Assembly: GCA_023440825.1 (NCBI GenBank)
Contig: JAEXRL010000028.1
Span: 131,957 to 195,956 of the forward strand
DNA length: 64,000 nucleotides
DNA from: Pseudomonadota bacterium
Lineage (GTDB): Bacteria > Pseudomonadota > Gammaproteobacteria > Burkholderiales > Burkholderiaceae_B
Direction: 5' to 3'
In this document: positions 38,377-48,047 of the stretch, piece after piece
Numbering within the stretch: position 1 is the stretch's first letter
Layout: every line of letters starts with the position of its first letter
Translations under genes and position numbers: made by a program
The notes under the pieces: model-generated
What the model saw: the letters and a program-made list of their open reading frames with translations, nothing else
The model's database searches: none
What the model was told of the DNA's origin: nothing

Positions 38377-39648
38377 ATGTACGATAAATCCATCACATTA
38401 GAACACTTTGATCCCCAACTTGCCCATGCCTTGCGTCAAGAACAAGCGCGTCAGGAAGATCATATCGAGCTGATCGCTTCTGAAAACTATGCCAGCCCTT
38501 TGGTGATGGACATACAAAACTCGGTGTTCACCAACAAGTATGCCGAAGGCTATCCAGGCCGTCGTTATTACAGTGGGTGCGAATATGTCGATGTGGCCGA
38601 ACAATTGGCTCAGGAGCGCTTGCGGGAGCTGTTCAAATGCGATTACGTTAATGTGCAGCCTCATGCCGGGGCACAGGCCAATGCGGCAATTTTCTTGGCG
38701 CTGATCCAGCCTGGTGATGTGGTCATGGGCATGAACCTTGCCCAGGGCGGGCACTTAACCCATGGCAATCCCGCCAATTTTTCTGGGCGTCACTACCATA
38801 TTGTGCCCTATGGGTTGAATCCAGAAACAGGCTTAATCGATTATGAGCAGATGGAGCGTATTGCTCTGGAAACGCGTCCTAAAATGCTGATAGGCGGATT
38901 TTCTGCGTACTCACGTTATAAAGACTGGGCACGTATGCGTGCTATTGCGGATAAAGTGGGGGCGATATTCTGGGTAGATATGGCACACGTGGCAGGTCTG
39001 GTTGCCGCAGGGGTCTATCCAGACCCCTTACCCCATGCGCATGTGGTCAGCAGCACTACTCATAAAACTTTACGTGGGCCGCGTGGTGGCATTATCCTGA
39101 CCCAGGGACAAAGTGAAGAGTTCAACAGAAAGTTGGATTCAGCCGTATTTCCGGGGGTGCAGGGCGGCCCTCTGATGCATGTTATTGCCGCTAAAGCAAT
39201 TGCTTTCAAAGAGGCACTGGACCCTTCATTCATCGACTACCAAAAACAAGTGGTTGCCAATGCTCGGGCTATGGCCACTGTTATTCAGGAGCGCGGCTTT
39301 ACGATTGTTTCGGGTGGCACAGATAACCACCTTATGCTGATCGATCTGTCTAGCAAGCCTTATACCGGTAAAGAGGCTGATCACGCGTTAAGTCAGGCCT
39401 ACATCACTACGAATAAAAACTCGGTACCTAATGACCCTCGTTCGCCCTTTGTGACCTCTGGCGTGCGTCTGGGGACGCCAGCCGTGACAACACGCGGGTT
39501 TAAGCAAGAGCAATGCGAATTGCTGGCACATTGGGTATGCGATATTTTCGATGCACTGGAGCACGGTGATTTAGAAGCCGTACAAGCTTCAGTTCGTACG
39601 CAAGTCGTCACCCTCTGCAGGCAGTACCCGGTGTATCAGCAACAGTAA
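38377..39648 (+). CDS. glyA: Serine hydroxymethyltransferase
   Basis: 423 residues. It interconverts serine and glycine with tetrahydrofolate. The segment [21 protein letters not shown] and the PLP lysine region [15 protein letters not shown] are intact. AAGG precedes the ATG. It could be transcribed from the benE side, with a MocR regulator upstream. Whether this is the only glyA in the genome cannot be seen. Confidence 0.97.
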   Translation: MYDKSITLEHFDPQLAHALRQEQARQEDHIELIASENYASPLVMDIQNSVFTNKYAEGYPGRRYYSGCEYVDVAEQLAQERLRELFKCDYVNVQPHAGAQANAAIFLALIQPGDVVMGMNLAQGGHLTHGNPANFSGRHYHIVPYGLNPETGLIDYEQMERIALETRPKMLIGGFSAYSRYKDWARMRAIADKVGAIFWVDMAHVAGLVAAGVYPDPLPHAHVVSSTTHKTLRGPRGGIILTQGQSEEFNRKLDSAVFPGVQGGPLMHVIAAKAIAFKEALDPSFIDYQKQVVANARAMATVIQERGFTIVSGGTDNHLMLIDLSSKPYTGKEADHALSQAYITTNKNSVPNDPRSPFVTSGVRLGTPAVTTRGFKQEQCELLAHWVCDIFDALEHGDLEAVQASVRTQVVTLCRQYPVYQQQ

Positions 39649-39799
39649 TTCTTATTACGCCTTTTTTAAAAGCTTGGCGTCGTGTGGCACGCCCACGCGG
39701 ACGAAGGCCTACGCTGCCCAGACACACAGGGCTGGGCAGACGTACAGAAATAGCGCTAAGATACTAGTTTGCAGATTGGAAAAAGGTGTGGTGTCGTCG

Positions 39800-40246
39800 A
39801 TGAATACGCGTGTTAACGAACAAAATCAATTCAGTGCCGATGATGTTCAGGCGGAAATTGCCAGTGAATTCGCCCTATTGGGCGACTGGACAGAGCGCTA
39901 CGCTTACGTCATAGATTTAGGACGTGGCTTGCAGGACTTTCCGGCTCAGTATCGTACTGACGAATACCGTTTTCATGGTTGCCAGGCGACGGTGTGGTTT
40001 CGATCCGAGCTAGGCGATGATGGGTACCTTTATTTTGACGGTACTAGCGATTCTACGATCGTCTCAGGTCTAATGGCCTTGGTGTTCCGCTTATATTCCG
40101 GCCGTAAGCCCGAAGATATCGTCAATATCGAGCCTCATTTTATCGATGAGATAGGCTTAAAAGCACACTTGTCGACTCAGCGTGCTACAGGCTTGCTCGG
40201 TATGTTGCAAGAAATCAAAGGGCAGGCTCAAGCTTTACTAGCTTAG
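39800..40246 (+). CDS. sufE: Cysteine desulfurase sulfur acceptor SufE
   Basis: 148 residues from the ATG at 39800. SufE accepts sulfane sulfur from SufS or CsdA in Fe-S cluster assembly. The active cysteine is in FHGCQATVWF, where the family has HGCQS. In-frame GTG codons at 39788 and 39791 lie nearer the AAGG ribosome site and are possible starts. It converges with the sirtuin gene, the two reading frames overlapping by 4 bases at 40243-40246. Confidence 0.92.
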   Translation: MNTRVNEQNQFSADDVQAEIASEFALLGDWTERYAYVIDLGRGLQDFPAQYRTDEYRFHGCQATVWFRSELGDDGYLYFDGTSDSTIVSGLMALVFRLYSGRKPEDIVNIEPHFIDEIGLKAHLSTQRATGLLGMLQEIKGQAQALLA

Positions 40247-41085
40247 TCTTGTGTAAAAAAACCGTGGTCTGCTAAGCGGCCTTCCAGCATTTGTAGGGCC
40301 GTTAAGGCGCGTTCAGGCAGGGCTACACAATTGGCTCGCTCTGGTACCGCCGATTCGCGCAGGTTAACGCGTATTAAGTCCAGCCCCAAGCGTTCGCTAA
40401 AATATCGCACGGTAGGCACGGCTGTGCCCGCGCCCAGCTCAATAATTACCGGGCGTTCGCAATGGCCTAGCCATTGTTGCAGGTTTCTATGCTGCTGTTC
40501 GCTGCGTTCTTCAAGCCAATCCCAGTCGTTGAACATCAGTACATTCGGTCTAGCCAGTGCGCCGCAATGGGGGCAGAGTGGTGGTGTGTTCAGCAATAGG
40601 CAGCGCTGTGCATCCACTTCGGGGATAAAACTATCGGCAGGCCAAATAGGCTCGCCGCAAGTGGCTAGGCATTGCAGATAATGCACACTACCGTGGCATT
40701 CTAAAATTTGCTGCTCGTGAAAACCGGCTTGCTGAAACTGACCATCTACATTACTGGTAAATACGAAAGCGCCGTGGGGCAAGCTTGCAGCGATTCTTTT
40801 TAAAATATGAAATCCTGCATGGGGCTGTGTTTGTCGATACAGACCAAGTCTGTGTCCGTAAAACCCCCAGGCCAGCTCAGCTTGTCGATGAAAGTGGTCT
40901 GGCATGGCCATTTCTTCAAACCGCAGCCCAGTGTTTTTCAAAGCGGGGTATGCACGCCAGAACCCTTCCGGCCCTCGAAAATCAGGCAGACCGGAGTCCA
41001 CGCCCATGCCGGCCCCTGCACAAATCAGTAAACCATCGGCTTGAGTAATATACGAGCTAGCTTGGCGCAGAGCGTGTTCTATCAT
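40243..41085 (-). CDS. Sir2-family NAD-dependent protein deacylase
   Basis: 280 residues. The NAD site GAGMGVDSGLPDFRG is a slight variant of the sirtuin motif. The catalytic His is in ECHGSVHYLQC, and two cysteine pairs (CLATCGEP and CPHCGALARP) form the zinc module. The usual TQNIDxLH is TSNVDGQFQQAG, lacking the His, a feature of a subset of bacterial sirtuins. The C-terminus carries the ribose-binding VNLRESAVP. Substrate is unknown. Confidence 0.9.
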   Translation of the reverse strand: MIEHALRQASSYITQADGLLICAGAGMGVDSGLPDFRGPEGFWRAYPALKNTGLRFEEMAMPDHFHRQAELAWGFYGHRLGLYRQTQPHAGFHILKRIAASLPHGAFVFTSNVDGQFQQAGFHEQQILECHGSVHYLQCLATCGEPIWPADSFIPEVDAQRCLLLNTPPLCPHCGALARPNVLMFNDWDWLEERSEQQHRNLQQWLGHCERPVIIELGAGTAVPTVRYFSERLGLDLIRVNLRESAVPERANCVALPERALTALQMLEGRLADHGFFTQD

Positions 41086-41212
41086 GGACTATAAAAGAAT
41101 TAAGCGAGTGTGATCTAGCAAGGGCAGATTAGTAAACCTAGCTAGCATCATAGCAAGCAGGCCGGTTTGCTCAAAGCATACCGGCCCTAGGCTTGCTGTT
41201 GCGACGCTATCC

Positions 41213-42658
41213 TTATTGGCGGTACACGCCTATTTCATACTCCATGTCCCGATCACTACTGCCTAAGGAAATAGCATGTATTTCATATTCTCCGGCAGAT
41301 AAATTGAGCGTTAACAGAGAATTCATATCTCCGGCACTATCATCATCTTCCGCAATCAGGCTTTGTCCTTGATACAGCTCCAGATAGGTGTCAAAGCGGG
41401 GTGATTCCATCAGAATTTTGTACTCACCGCTTTGCGGTATGCTCAGGCGATAGACATCCCGACGAGTCCCCGCCAAAAGTTGAGCTGAGTGGGTTTGTCC
41501 CAAGCTCAAGGTACCGCCACTGACAGGACTGCCTGGTGGCATGGTTTTAGCCGTTACAGAAAACAGACCTTGAGCTTGCTGACTTTGACCGAGTATGCGT
41601 AGTGTATGCGTACCGGCTTCTAGGCTGGTGCGTATGCGTTGTGTATTTTGTCCACTTACGCCTTGATTCCCACCATCTAGAGACCAATCAGGCATAAAGC
41701 CAGTGGCTTCCAATGTTAAATCCACAATAGTGGGTTCGGCCAGCTCAATCAGCAAATCAATGCCCGACTGATCCAGCACACCGTTTCGTGTTATTCCATC
41801 CAGTTCAAGCACACTTTGCTGAGTTAGGCTCATGTCTTCAGGCAAAGGGACGGCCTGAAAATGGATCTCATAGCCGCCTTGCAGTTGGGATGCCCCCAAA
41901 GCAGAGGTGGCCTCGAGTATATATTCGCCTGGGCTTAGGTAAGTACGGATTTTAGCGTCCAAATTCTCGCCGCCATCATCATCGGCCGCCAACTCTTTAT
42001 TGCGCCGGTCCTTCAAAGCAAGATAGGGATCCATTTGTGGCTGTTGAGCATGCATATCAATTTGATACAAACCCGCCGTGTCAATATTCAAGCGGTAGCG
42101 GCGCTCTTTGCCCAAGCCCCAGTCGCTAAATTGCGTATCAGCCTGTAAAACTTGCCCTGCATAGGACTTCAATACCTCACTACTCAGATCAAAGGGGCCG
42201 TAGGCACGCTCATCGACCCCACTGACTACAACGGTATAGTCAGTGTCAGGTAAAGCTTTAAAGCCCAGCGTCAGTTCTCCCTCACGCTCGGGGCATTGGG
42301 CGCAGTGCGATTGCGCTATCAGTCGCCCTTTTTGCAGAACAGTAAGCTGGGCATTTAGCGGACCCTGCACACTGAGACGAATGATTTGATCCGTGGTGGA
42401 GTGCAAGGTGTAGGCTTGACTGCGTACGCCATTCACCAGATTAAGATAGCTTTGGCTGCTTAGCTCGCCAGAACTGGAGCCGTTCAGGGGCAGGGCAGTC
42501 ATATCCGGTGCGTTGCTAGCTGGAGCAGGCTGTACAGCGCGTTCTTGATGCTGTGTGTAATAGGCCAGCCCGGCGGCGCCTAGTAGGACTCCAGCCAAAG
42601 CTGCACTTTGTCGAATTTTGACCTGGCGTACCCATGGTAGTGCCAATTTTGCATTCAA
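41213..42658 (-). CDS. Exported tandem-repeat beta-domain protein next to soxR
   Basis: 481 residues. One N-terminal hydrophobic helix (about 20-35) anchors or exports it. The rest holds four similar domains of the PPC (pre-peptidase C-terminal) or quick-fold type: two carry the phrase [21 protein letters not shown] and [22 protein letters not shown], each followed by [10 protein letters not shown] or [13 protein letters not shown] domains often end secreted proteases, but no protease domain is present. It overlaps the soxR stop by 4 bases, so the two are translationally coupled. Function unknown. Confidence 0.75.
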   Translation of the reverse strand: MNAKLALPWVRQVKIRQSAALAGVLLGAAGLAYYTQHQERAVQPAPASNAPDMTALPLNGSSSGELSSQSYLNLVNGVRSQAYTLHSTTDQIIRLSVQGPLNAQLTVLQKGRLIAQSHCAQCPEREGELTLGFKALPDTDYTVVVSGVDERAYGPFDLSSEVLKSYAGQVLQADTQFSDWGLGKERRYRLNIDTAGLYQIDMHAQQPQMDPYLALKDRRNKELAADDDGGENLDAKIRTYLSPGEYILEATSALGASQLQGGYEIHFQAVPLPEDMSLTQQSVLELDGITRNGVLDQSGIDLLIELAEPTIVDLTLEATGFMPDWSLDGGNQGVSGQNTQRIRTSLEAGTHTLRILGQSQQAQGLFSVTAKTMPPGSPVSGGTLSLGQTHSAQLLAGTRRDVYRLSIPQSGEYKILMESPRFDTYLELYQGQSLIAEDDDSAGDMNSLLTLNLSAGEYEIHAISLGSSDRDMEYEIGVYRQ

Positions 42659-43116
42659 AGTGGACGCTCAAGCAGCCGTGCTCCGGTGCCTGTTTCGCCC
42701 AGTATATCGTTGGGGTTGCGCAAGGGGCAGTCGTGTTGGCTTAAGCAGCCGCAGCCTATGCAGCTATCAAGCTCGTCACGTAGCCGTGTTAAACGAATAA
42801 TGCGTTCGTTTAGGCTATGGCGCCAAGTCGAAGACAGCTCACGCCATTGTGTTCGAGTTAGCTTTTCGGTGGATGGATACTTACCCAGCATATTTCCAAT
42901 TTCCTGCAAAGAAATTCCCGTGCGTTGAGCCACCTTAATAATCGCTACATAACGCAATACGCTAGATGGATAACGACGTTGATTTCCACTATTTCTAAAA
43001 CTGCTGATCAAGCCTTTGGATTCATAAAAGTGCAGGGTGGAAATCGCAACACCACTACGCTGAGCCAGTTCTCCCACTGTTAACGGACGGTTAAAAAAAT
43101 TAGCGTCTTTTTTCAT
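42655..43116 (-). CDS. soxR: Redox-sensing transcriptional activator SoxR
   Basis: 153 residues, MerR family. The HTH is [25 protein letters not shown] and the [2Fe-2S] cysteines are in [12 protein letters not shown], with PLRNPND after it. This is the SoxR signature. SoxR senses redox-cycling compounds and superoxide stress by cluster oxidation. It sits divergent from a DoxX gene with a perfect SoxR box between them, and its stop overlaps the next gene. Confidence 0.96.
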   Translation of the reverse strand: MKKDANFFNRPLTVGELAQRSGVAISTLHFYESKGLISSFRNSGNQRRYPSSVLRYVAIIKVAQRTGISLQEIGNMLGKYPSTEKLTRTQWRELSSTWRHSLNERIIRLTRLRDELDSCIGCGCLSQHDCPLRNPNDILGETGTGARLLERPL

Positions 43117-43120
43117 ATGC

Positions 43121-43151
43121 TTGACCTCAAGTTAACTTGAGGTTTTATAGT
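43121..43151 (+). promoter_or_regulatory. SoxR box and promoter of the DoxX gene
   Basis: The palindrome CCTCAAGTTAACTTGAGG (43125-43142) is identical to the E. coli soxS operator core. TTGACC (43121-43126) and TATAGT (43146-43151) are separated by 19 bp, the overlong spacer that SoxR corrects by untwisting DNA. The promoter reads towards the DoxX gene at 43236. Confidence 0.9.
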
Positions 43152-43235
43152 CTGCTTAGTTCGAATTGGCAAGCAGGTCTATGGCATATCGCCATATCAC
43201 AACTAGTTAGAGATTGAGTTCAGGAGTAAAGAGCT

Positions 43236-43667
43236 ATGCATCGTCCACGATTAACTATTCGCCCTGATACAGGCTTATGGGTATTGGCGCGCGTATTGAT
43301 GGCCGTAGTTTTTTTGGCCTCTGGTTTAGCCAAGCTGATAGATTTTCAGGGAGGTGTCGCTGAAATGCGGGCTGCGGGCTTAGAGCCTGCAGTCTTAGTG
43401 AATGTGCTGATCGCCTTGTATATGTTGCTAGCGTCAGCACTATTGATATTGGATCGTTACCTCATGTTGGGAGCGGGCTTATTAATCAGTTTTTTACTAC
43501 TGAGTATTCTCATTGTTCACCGATTCTGGGCTCTTGCCGAGCCAGAGGCACACCTAGCTCTTTTGTTCGCTCTTGAGCACATCTCTTTGGCCGGTGGTCT
43601 GTTAGCGCTTGCTTTGGCCAGCGGCTGGCGTAAGCAACTCGTGTGTCAGTCAAACTGCCCAACATAA
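43236..43667 (+). CDS. DoxX-family membrane protein
   Basis: 143 residues with four membrane segments. The first carries LARVLMAVVFLASGLAKLIDF, typical of DoxX/DoxD-type quinone- or stress-linked membrane proteins. AGGAG precedes the ATG. It is the only gene downstream of the SoxR box promoter, so it probably answers oxidative stress. A hairpin follows. Confidence 0.88.
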   Translation: MHRPRLTIRPDTGLWVLARVLMAVVFLASGLAKLIDFQGGVAEMRAAGLEPAVLVNVLIALYMLLASALLILDRYLMLGAGLLISFLLLSILIVHRFWALAEPEAHLALLFALEHISLAGGLLALALASGWRKQLVCQSNCPT

Positions 43668-43700
43668 AATTAGCCAAATTTTGAGTCAGTAATAAAGAAC

Positions 43701-43723
43701 GGGGGCCAGTATTGCTGGCCCCC
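43701..43723. terminator. Hairpin between the DoxX and CsbD genes
   Basis: GGGGGCCAG (43701-43709) pairs perfectly with CTGGCCCCC (43715-43723). On the minus strand it is followed by a T-rich GTTCTTTATT, so it can end the CsbD transcript. Confidence 0.7.
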
Positions 43724-43755
43724 GCTGTCATAATCACTTGCCTAGTAATGCAGGC

Positions 43756-43956
43756 TTAACGATTACGGTCGTTGAATTCTTTCACCTGTTTTTCCGCTTC
43801 ATCGATGGTAATGCCGTACCGCTCTTGTACCTTACCGGCCAAATAGCGGCTATTGCCCTCGACTACGTCCAGGTCGTCTTTGGTGAGCTTGCCCCATTGT
43901 TCCTGAATTTTTCCAGAAAGCTGTTTCCAGTTGCCCTGAATAATATCTTTATTCAT
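43756..43956 (-). CDS. CsbD-family stress protein
   Basis: 66 residues. MNKDIIQGNWKQLSGKIQEQWGKLTKDDLD is the standard CsbD/YjbJ start, a small, soluble and disordered-to-helical protein seen in general stress. AGGTGA precedes the ATG. It follows the BON gene on the same strand. Confidence 0.92.
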   Translation of the reverse strand: MNKDIIQGNWKQLSGKIQEQWGKLTKDDLDVVEGNSRYLAGKVQERYGITIDEAEKQVKEFNDRNR

Positions 43957-44014
43957 ACATCACCTATTTGGATATGGGTTAGTAAATTACGCCTGCTCAA
44001 ACAGTTACTACTGT

Positions 44015-44356
44015 TTATTCCTTCACTTTCAATGCGCTAGAATCCACGCTTTTCACGCCTTTTACACTTTCAGCAACGGCGATAGCTTTTTTCATCTCAA
44101 TGTCACTGGGTACCGTGCCAGTTAGGGTCGTCATACCATTATTGGTTTCGACTGAGATATCAGTGCTTTTTAAATCTTTGGTACTGGCCAGTTCAGCCTT
44201 GATTTTGGTGGTAATCCACGTATCAGAGACGGCTTCTGTAGCACTGGAAGATTGCTCTTTATTTTGACTGGCCTCATTGGCTAAGGCTCCGGTCTGCATG
44301 CCCAGACCCAGGGCGGAAGCGAGTAAGAATTGCGTTAACAGTGCGGATTTTTTCAT
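44015..44356 (-). CDS. BON-domain periplasmic protein (OsmY-like)
   Basis: 113 residues. A signal peptide ends at ALANEA (about residue 27). One BON domain follows, with WITTKIKAELASTKDLKSTDI and VNNGMTTLTGTVPS. BON proteins bind membranes and are often induced by osmotic or envelope stress. GAAGGAGAT is an excellent ribosome site. It pairs with the CsbD gene in a stress unit. Confidence 0.92.
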   Translation of the reverse strand: MKKSALLTQFLLASALGLGMQTGALANEASQNKEQSSSATEAVSDTWITTKIKAELASTKDLKSTDISVETNNGMTTLTGTVPSDIEMKKAIAVAESVKGVKSVDSSALKVKE

Positions 44357-44682
44357 CAGTTTATCTCCTTCAATAAGCCAAACTACGTAAAAATCACGGC
44401 TCCCTGTTGGGGAGCATGTCTGGAATACAGACTTGCTGTGTTTCAGACATGGCTCTACCGTAAACGGCTTGCCAAGCGGATGAATGTCAAAGCGTTACGA
44501 GGCTTTGCCTTGTTTTGTAGATGTAAAAGGGCATTTCTGCCCGTTGCAAGACAAAAAGAGTCACACACAGCCCTTTAAAACTGCGTGGCGGGCACGACAA
44601 GCCGGCTAAGCGATATGATTTTTACTACAAACCTTGTTGTGTTTATTACGTTTTGTGGTCTGAGTTTTTGAGCGCTAAGCGA
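44357..44682. other. Leader region of the BON gene with a hairpin
   Basis: 326 bases between the BON and TetR genes, both on the minus strand, with no coding sequence. GCTCCC (44399-44404) pairs with GGGAGC (44410-44415), and ATGTCTG/CAGACAT (about 44416 and 44443) is a second short inverted repeat. Neither has a clear role. Confidence 0.4.
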
Positions 44683-45309
44683 TTAGCTAAAGCTGCTTGG
44701 AAGGCCTTCTTTGAGCATAGCCAAGGCGCCTAGTACGAGCGCGTGAACGCCTTGTATCAGTTCTTGTTCCATTTCGGCTTCTTCCACTGCACGCTCAGCG
44801 TCTACATGTGGGGCTTTACCAGCTACTGAGTAGACCGTATCCGCCGCAGCAAGGCAGTGAAAAGTAATCGTCGCCAGTAACCAGCGTGCTTCCTGCTTTG
44901 ATAGGCCATAAGCATCGGCGATGTGGCGCTGGTGTCCATCAATTTTTTCTAGCATAGGCTGCGTGGCCGCCAGTCTTCGTATGACATAAGGCGTTAGCCC
45001 GGGATTGTCTTTGACGAACTCTCGTACGGATCTGGTGAACACCATCAGATATTGTTTTAAATCGCCATTTTTACTGCTCTGAGCTTGGGGAATTTGCCAG
45101 CGACAGAAAACCTCTTCTGCGACCAGATGCTTCAGTTCCTCCAGACTGGCTACGTGTTTATACAAGGCCATATGGCTGACCCCCATGGCTGCCGCCACGC
45201 CTGTAAAGGTGATATGCGGCAGACCTAGTTGAATACCAGCGTCAGCAATTCGTTCTCGAGTGATGGTGCGAGGGCGTCCTCGTGCTGCGGGGCGCTTTGT
45301 TGTGCTCAT
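44683..45309 (-). CDS. TetR-family regulator
   Basis: 208 residues. The HTH is FTGVAAAMGVSHMALYKHVASLEEL. The rest is a helical ligand-binding domain of the WHG or TetR_C type (TFHCLAAADTVYSV). Two palindromes lie just upstream, between this gene and the iron operon, so it probably controls itself and may control the siderophore receptor. Confidence 0.9.
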   Translation of the reverse strand: MSTTKRPAARGRPRTITRERIADAGIQLGLPHITFTGVAAAMGVSHMALYKHVASLEELKHLVAEEVFCRWQIPQAQSSKNGDLKQYLMVFTRSVREFVKDNPGLTPYVIRRLAATQPMLEKIDGHQRHIADAYGLSKQEARWLLATITFHCLAAADTVYSVAGKAPHVDAERAVEEAEMEQELIQGVHALVLGALAMLKEGLPSSFS

Positions 45310-45364
45310 CCTTACTCCTTGGTAGCGAATGGTGTTTAGCTCGTCACTTTACCTTGTTTACTTA

Positions 45365-45421
45365 ATTTAGTTTAAGGGGTTCAACTAAATCAAGATTTAG
45401 TTTATAGTAATGAAACTAAAT
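45365..45421. promoter_or_regulatory. Paired operators for the TetR regulator
   Basis: ATTTAGTT/AACTAAAT (45365-45372 and 45383-45390) and ATTTAGTTT/AAACTAAAT (45395-45403 and 45413-45421) are two inverted repeats of the same half-site, with 10- and 9-base spacers, 4 bases apart. They lie 56 bases upstream of the TetR start. The second has perfect 9-bp arms. Confidence 0.75.
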
Positions 45422-45712
45422 GTCTATGCCATGAGTTTTTACGGGCAGGGCGGTGATCACAGCTCAATACTACAGGTAGGTAGCGGTGAATAGGCCTGGA
45501 TTGCAGGGTGTGGTCTGCTCATCAGACGCATAGCGTGCAAAACCGCTGAGTAGATAGAAGGTAATTTGTTGGGCTGGGAACGCCCAAGCTCATGCCAAGT
45601 AATCAAAGGGCGCAACACAGTGCCTGAGTGAGCGGAAAAGCTATTTTTAAGTAAAAGCTAAACGGCCCAGTGCCAGACGTTTATGGCGAGTATTTTATTT
45701 GTAAATATTAAT

Positions 45713-45731
45713 AGTTCTCGATATCACTATC
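45713..45731. promoter_or_regulatory. Weak Fur-box candidate upstream of the iron operon
   Basis: Read on the minus strand this 19-base stretch is GATAGTGATATCGAGAACT, about 11 of 19 matches to the Fur consensus GATAATGATAATCATTATC. It is 56 bases before the TonB receptor ATG. Apart from this and the TetR operators, the 45310-45786 gap shows no feature. Confidence 0.3.
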
Positions 45732-45786
45732 GTTTCTATTATTCAGATTGCTGTAATTTTATTTTTATATTGAAAGGAAAACTGGC

Positions 45787-48039
45787 ATGCATAGATTGCG
45801 CCAAGACGACGGTAGAGCACTGCCCTTACGGTGGGCGGCTGTTCAAGTGCCTGCATTGAAACTCCATCGCACAACAGCAGCGGTTCGGACGGTTTTATTG
45901 CTAGGAGTGGTATGCGGGGCCGCTATGGCACAGGCGCAGACGCCGGACGCAGAAAGCAAGGCTGGTGCCGATGTTGCACAGGGCGTGACAACATTGCCGG
46001 CGCTAAGGGTAGAGGGCGGCTCTGCCTCGGCCAGTACTCCTTACGCAGGTGGTCAGGTCAGCACGGGCGGTCGTGTGGGCCTGCTGGGTGATAAAGACTT
46101 TATGGAAACCCCTTTTTCCACCATCACTTACACCGATCAATACCTGGCCGACTCACTAGCCATGGACATTCAGACAGTAATCGCCAAGACGGATCCCGCA
46201 GTATTTATAGGGGGTGTTCCAGGAGAAAGTTTGGAAACCTATTCGATTCGTGGGCTGCCTTCTGCCGTGGCCGACGTAACGGTGAATGGCTTGGCTGGCA
46301 TGGGCGGCTATCACAGGAACTCGCCCGAGATGTTCGAGCGAGTAGAGGTGCTCAAAGGCCCCTCGGCCTTGCTCAATGGCATGCCTCCTAAAGGATCGGC
46401 GGGTGGTGCGGTGAATCTGTTACCTAAACGCGCGGGTGTAGATCCTTTAACGCGCGTGACGGCCAGTTATATGTCCAACTCATATTTCGGTGCTCATATT
46501 GATGTAGGACGTCGTTTCGGTGAGAGCCAGCAGTTCGGTATTCGATTTAACAGTGTTTACCGTGATGGCGAAACCGCCGTAAGCAAGCAGGACAAAAAAG
46601 TCTCACTCGCCTCGTTGGGCTTAGATTGGAGGGGTGATCGCGTCCGCGTCTCGGCAGATATCTATCAAACCAAAGACCGCGTGCATGGCTTAACCCGTGG
46701 CTTGACGCTGGCTCCCGGATTAGCAGTACCTCAGCCCCCCAAGCCGGACGTATCCTGGAATCCACCTTGGGCTTTTTATGACAATACAGACAAAGGTGTC
46801 ATGCTGCGTGGCGAATTGGATGTGAGCGATCGGTTTATGCTGTATGCCGCAGCAGGCACCAGTAAATCTGAGATAGACACCATTATGGGAGCAGGTCAGG
46901 TCTTTAACCAGGCTGGGGATTTTCGAACTAACTTCAGTGGTGTGTCAGACAGCATGAAGCGAAAATCAGCAGAGCTTGGCCTTCAAGGCAAAGCGCAGAC
47001 TGGTAGCGTGGCTCATCAGTTCGCTGTCAATGCCACATACTATGACGAGCAATATCTGCTGCGGGGGTTCAGAAATGTTCTGCCGCAGGACTGGGTGAGC
47101 AATATCTATAAGCCAGTCTGGGGGCCTGCGGCCTTGCGTCCTGATTCCATCCCACCGATAAGCAGAACTGATACACGGTTAAGTAGTATTGGTTTGGCGG
47201 ATACCCTATCGTTTGCCGAGGATAGAGTGCAAATGACATTGGGCGTACGTCGTCAGCAAGTCAGGAATGAGAGTTTTAATGGGGTCTCTGGCCTACGCAT
47301 GGGGGAACGTTATAAACAAAGTGCGACCACCCCGGCAGTAGCTGTGTTGATGAAGGCCACGGATCAGATTTCCGTGTATGCCAATTACATGGAAGGTTTA
47401 AGCCAAGGTGCCATGGCCCCCAATACCGCCGCCAATGCGGGTGAAGTATTTGCGCCGTACAAGACCAAGCAAAAAGAAGTGGGGGTAAAACTGGATCGTG
47501 GTGAGTTTGTGCATACGCTTAGCGTGTACGAAATCAAGCGCCCAAGCAGTTATACCGACCCTTATTCTAACGTTTTCTCCTTTGGTGGCGAACAGCGCAA
47601 TCGGGGCGTGGAATGGAGCTTTTTTGGATCGCCTGTGCACGGTATACGCCTGATGGGGGGCGTAGCCTATTCCGATCCGCAAGTAAGCAAGGCAGCTAAT
47701 CCCGCCAATCAGGGTAAGCAAGCTACAGGCTTACCGAAATGGCAAGCCAAAATGGGTGTGGAGTGGGATACGCCCGTGTTGCAGGGCCTGACCTTAACGG
47801 CGAATTCGACCACGGTATCTAAGCAGTACCTCAGCGCTGATAACTCCCTGTCTGTGCCAGGTCGTACCGTGTTTGACGTGGGCGCACGCTATGTCACGAA
47901 ACTGGCGGGTAATCCAGTCACCTTACGAGCTGCCGTCACGAATGTGACAAATAAGGCTTATTGGGCAAAACCACACTTCACCAGTCTTGGTTTGGGGGCT
48001 CCCCGTACCGTTATGTTATCGGCGTCAATGGATTTCTGA
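45787..48039 (+). CDS. TonB-dependent siderophore receptor
   Basis: 750 residues. A long leader with hydrophobic stretch (VLLLGVVCGAAMAQAQ) precedes a plug domain (YSIRGLPSAVADVTVNGLAG, RVEVLKGPSALLNGMPP) and a 22-strand barrel ending in ASMDF with the C-terminal Phe expected of outer-membrane proteins. AAAGGA lies before the ATG. It imports ferric siderophores with energy from TonB. The ligand is unknown. It leads the operon of DUF3649, PepSY and DUF3325 genes. Confidence 0.94.
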   Translation: MHRLRQDDGRALPLRWAAVQVPALKLHRTTAAVRTVLLLGVVCGAAMAQAQTPDAESKAGADVAQGVTTLPALRVEGGSASASTPYAGGQVSTGGRVGLLGDKDFMETPFSTITYTDQYLADSLAMDIQTVIAKTDPAVFIGGVPGESLETYSIRGLPSAVADVTVNGLAGMGGYHRNSPEMFERVEVLKGPSALLNGMPPKGSAGGAVNLLPKRAGVDPLTRVTASYMSNSYFGAHIDVGRRFGESQQFGIRFNSVYRDGETAVSKQDKKVSLASLGLDWRGDRVRVSADIYQTKDRVHGLTRGLTLAPGLAVPQPPKPDVSWNPPWAFYDNTDKGVMLRGELDVSDRFMLYAAAGTSKSEIDTIMGAGQVFNQAGDFRTNFSGVSDSMKRKSAELGLQGKAQTGSVAHQFAVNATYYDEQYLLRGFRNVLPQDWVSNIYKPVWGPAALRPDSIPPISRTDTRLSSIGLADTLSFAEDRVQMTLGVRRQQVRNESFNGVSGLRMGERYKQSATTPAVAVLMKATDQISVYANYMEGLSQGAMAPNTAANAGEVFAPYKTKQKEVGVKLDRGEFVHTLSVYEIKRPSSYTDPYSNVFSFGGEQRNRGVEWSFFGSPVHGIRLMGGVAYSDPQVSKAANPANQGKQATGLPKWQAKMGVEWDTPVLQGLTLTANSTTVSKQYLSADNSLSVPGRTVFDVGARYVTKLAGNPVTLRAAVTNVTNKAYWAKPHFTSLGLGAPRTVMLSASMDF

Positions 48040-48047
48040 GTCCTACT

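Noticed and set aside
41213..42658. Secreted protease
   Set aside because: PPC-type domains often follow proteases, but no catalytic domain is present in the 481 residues.
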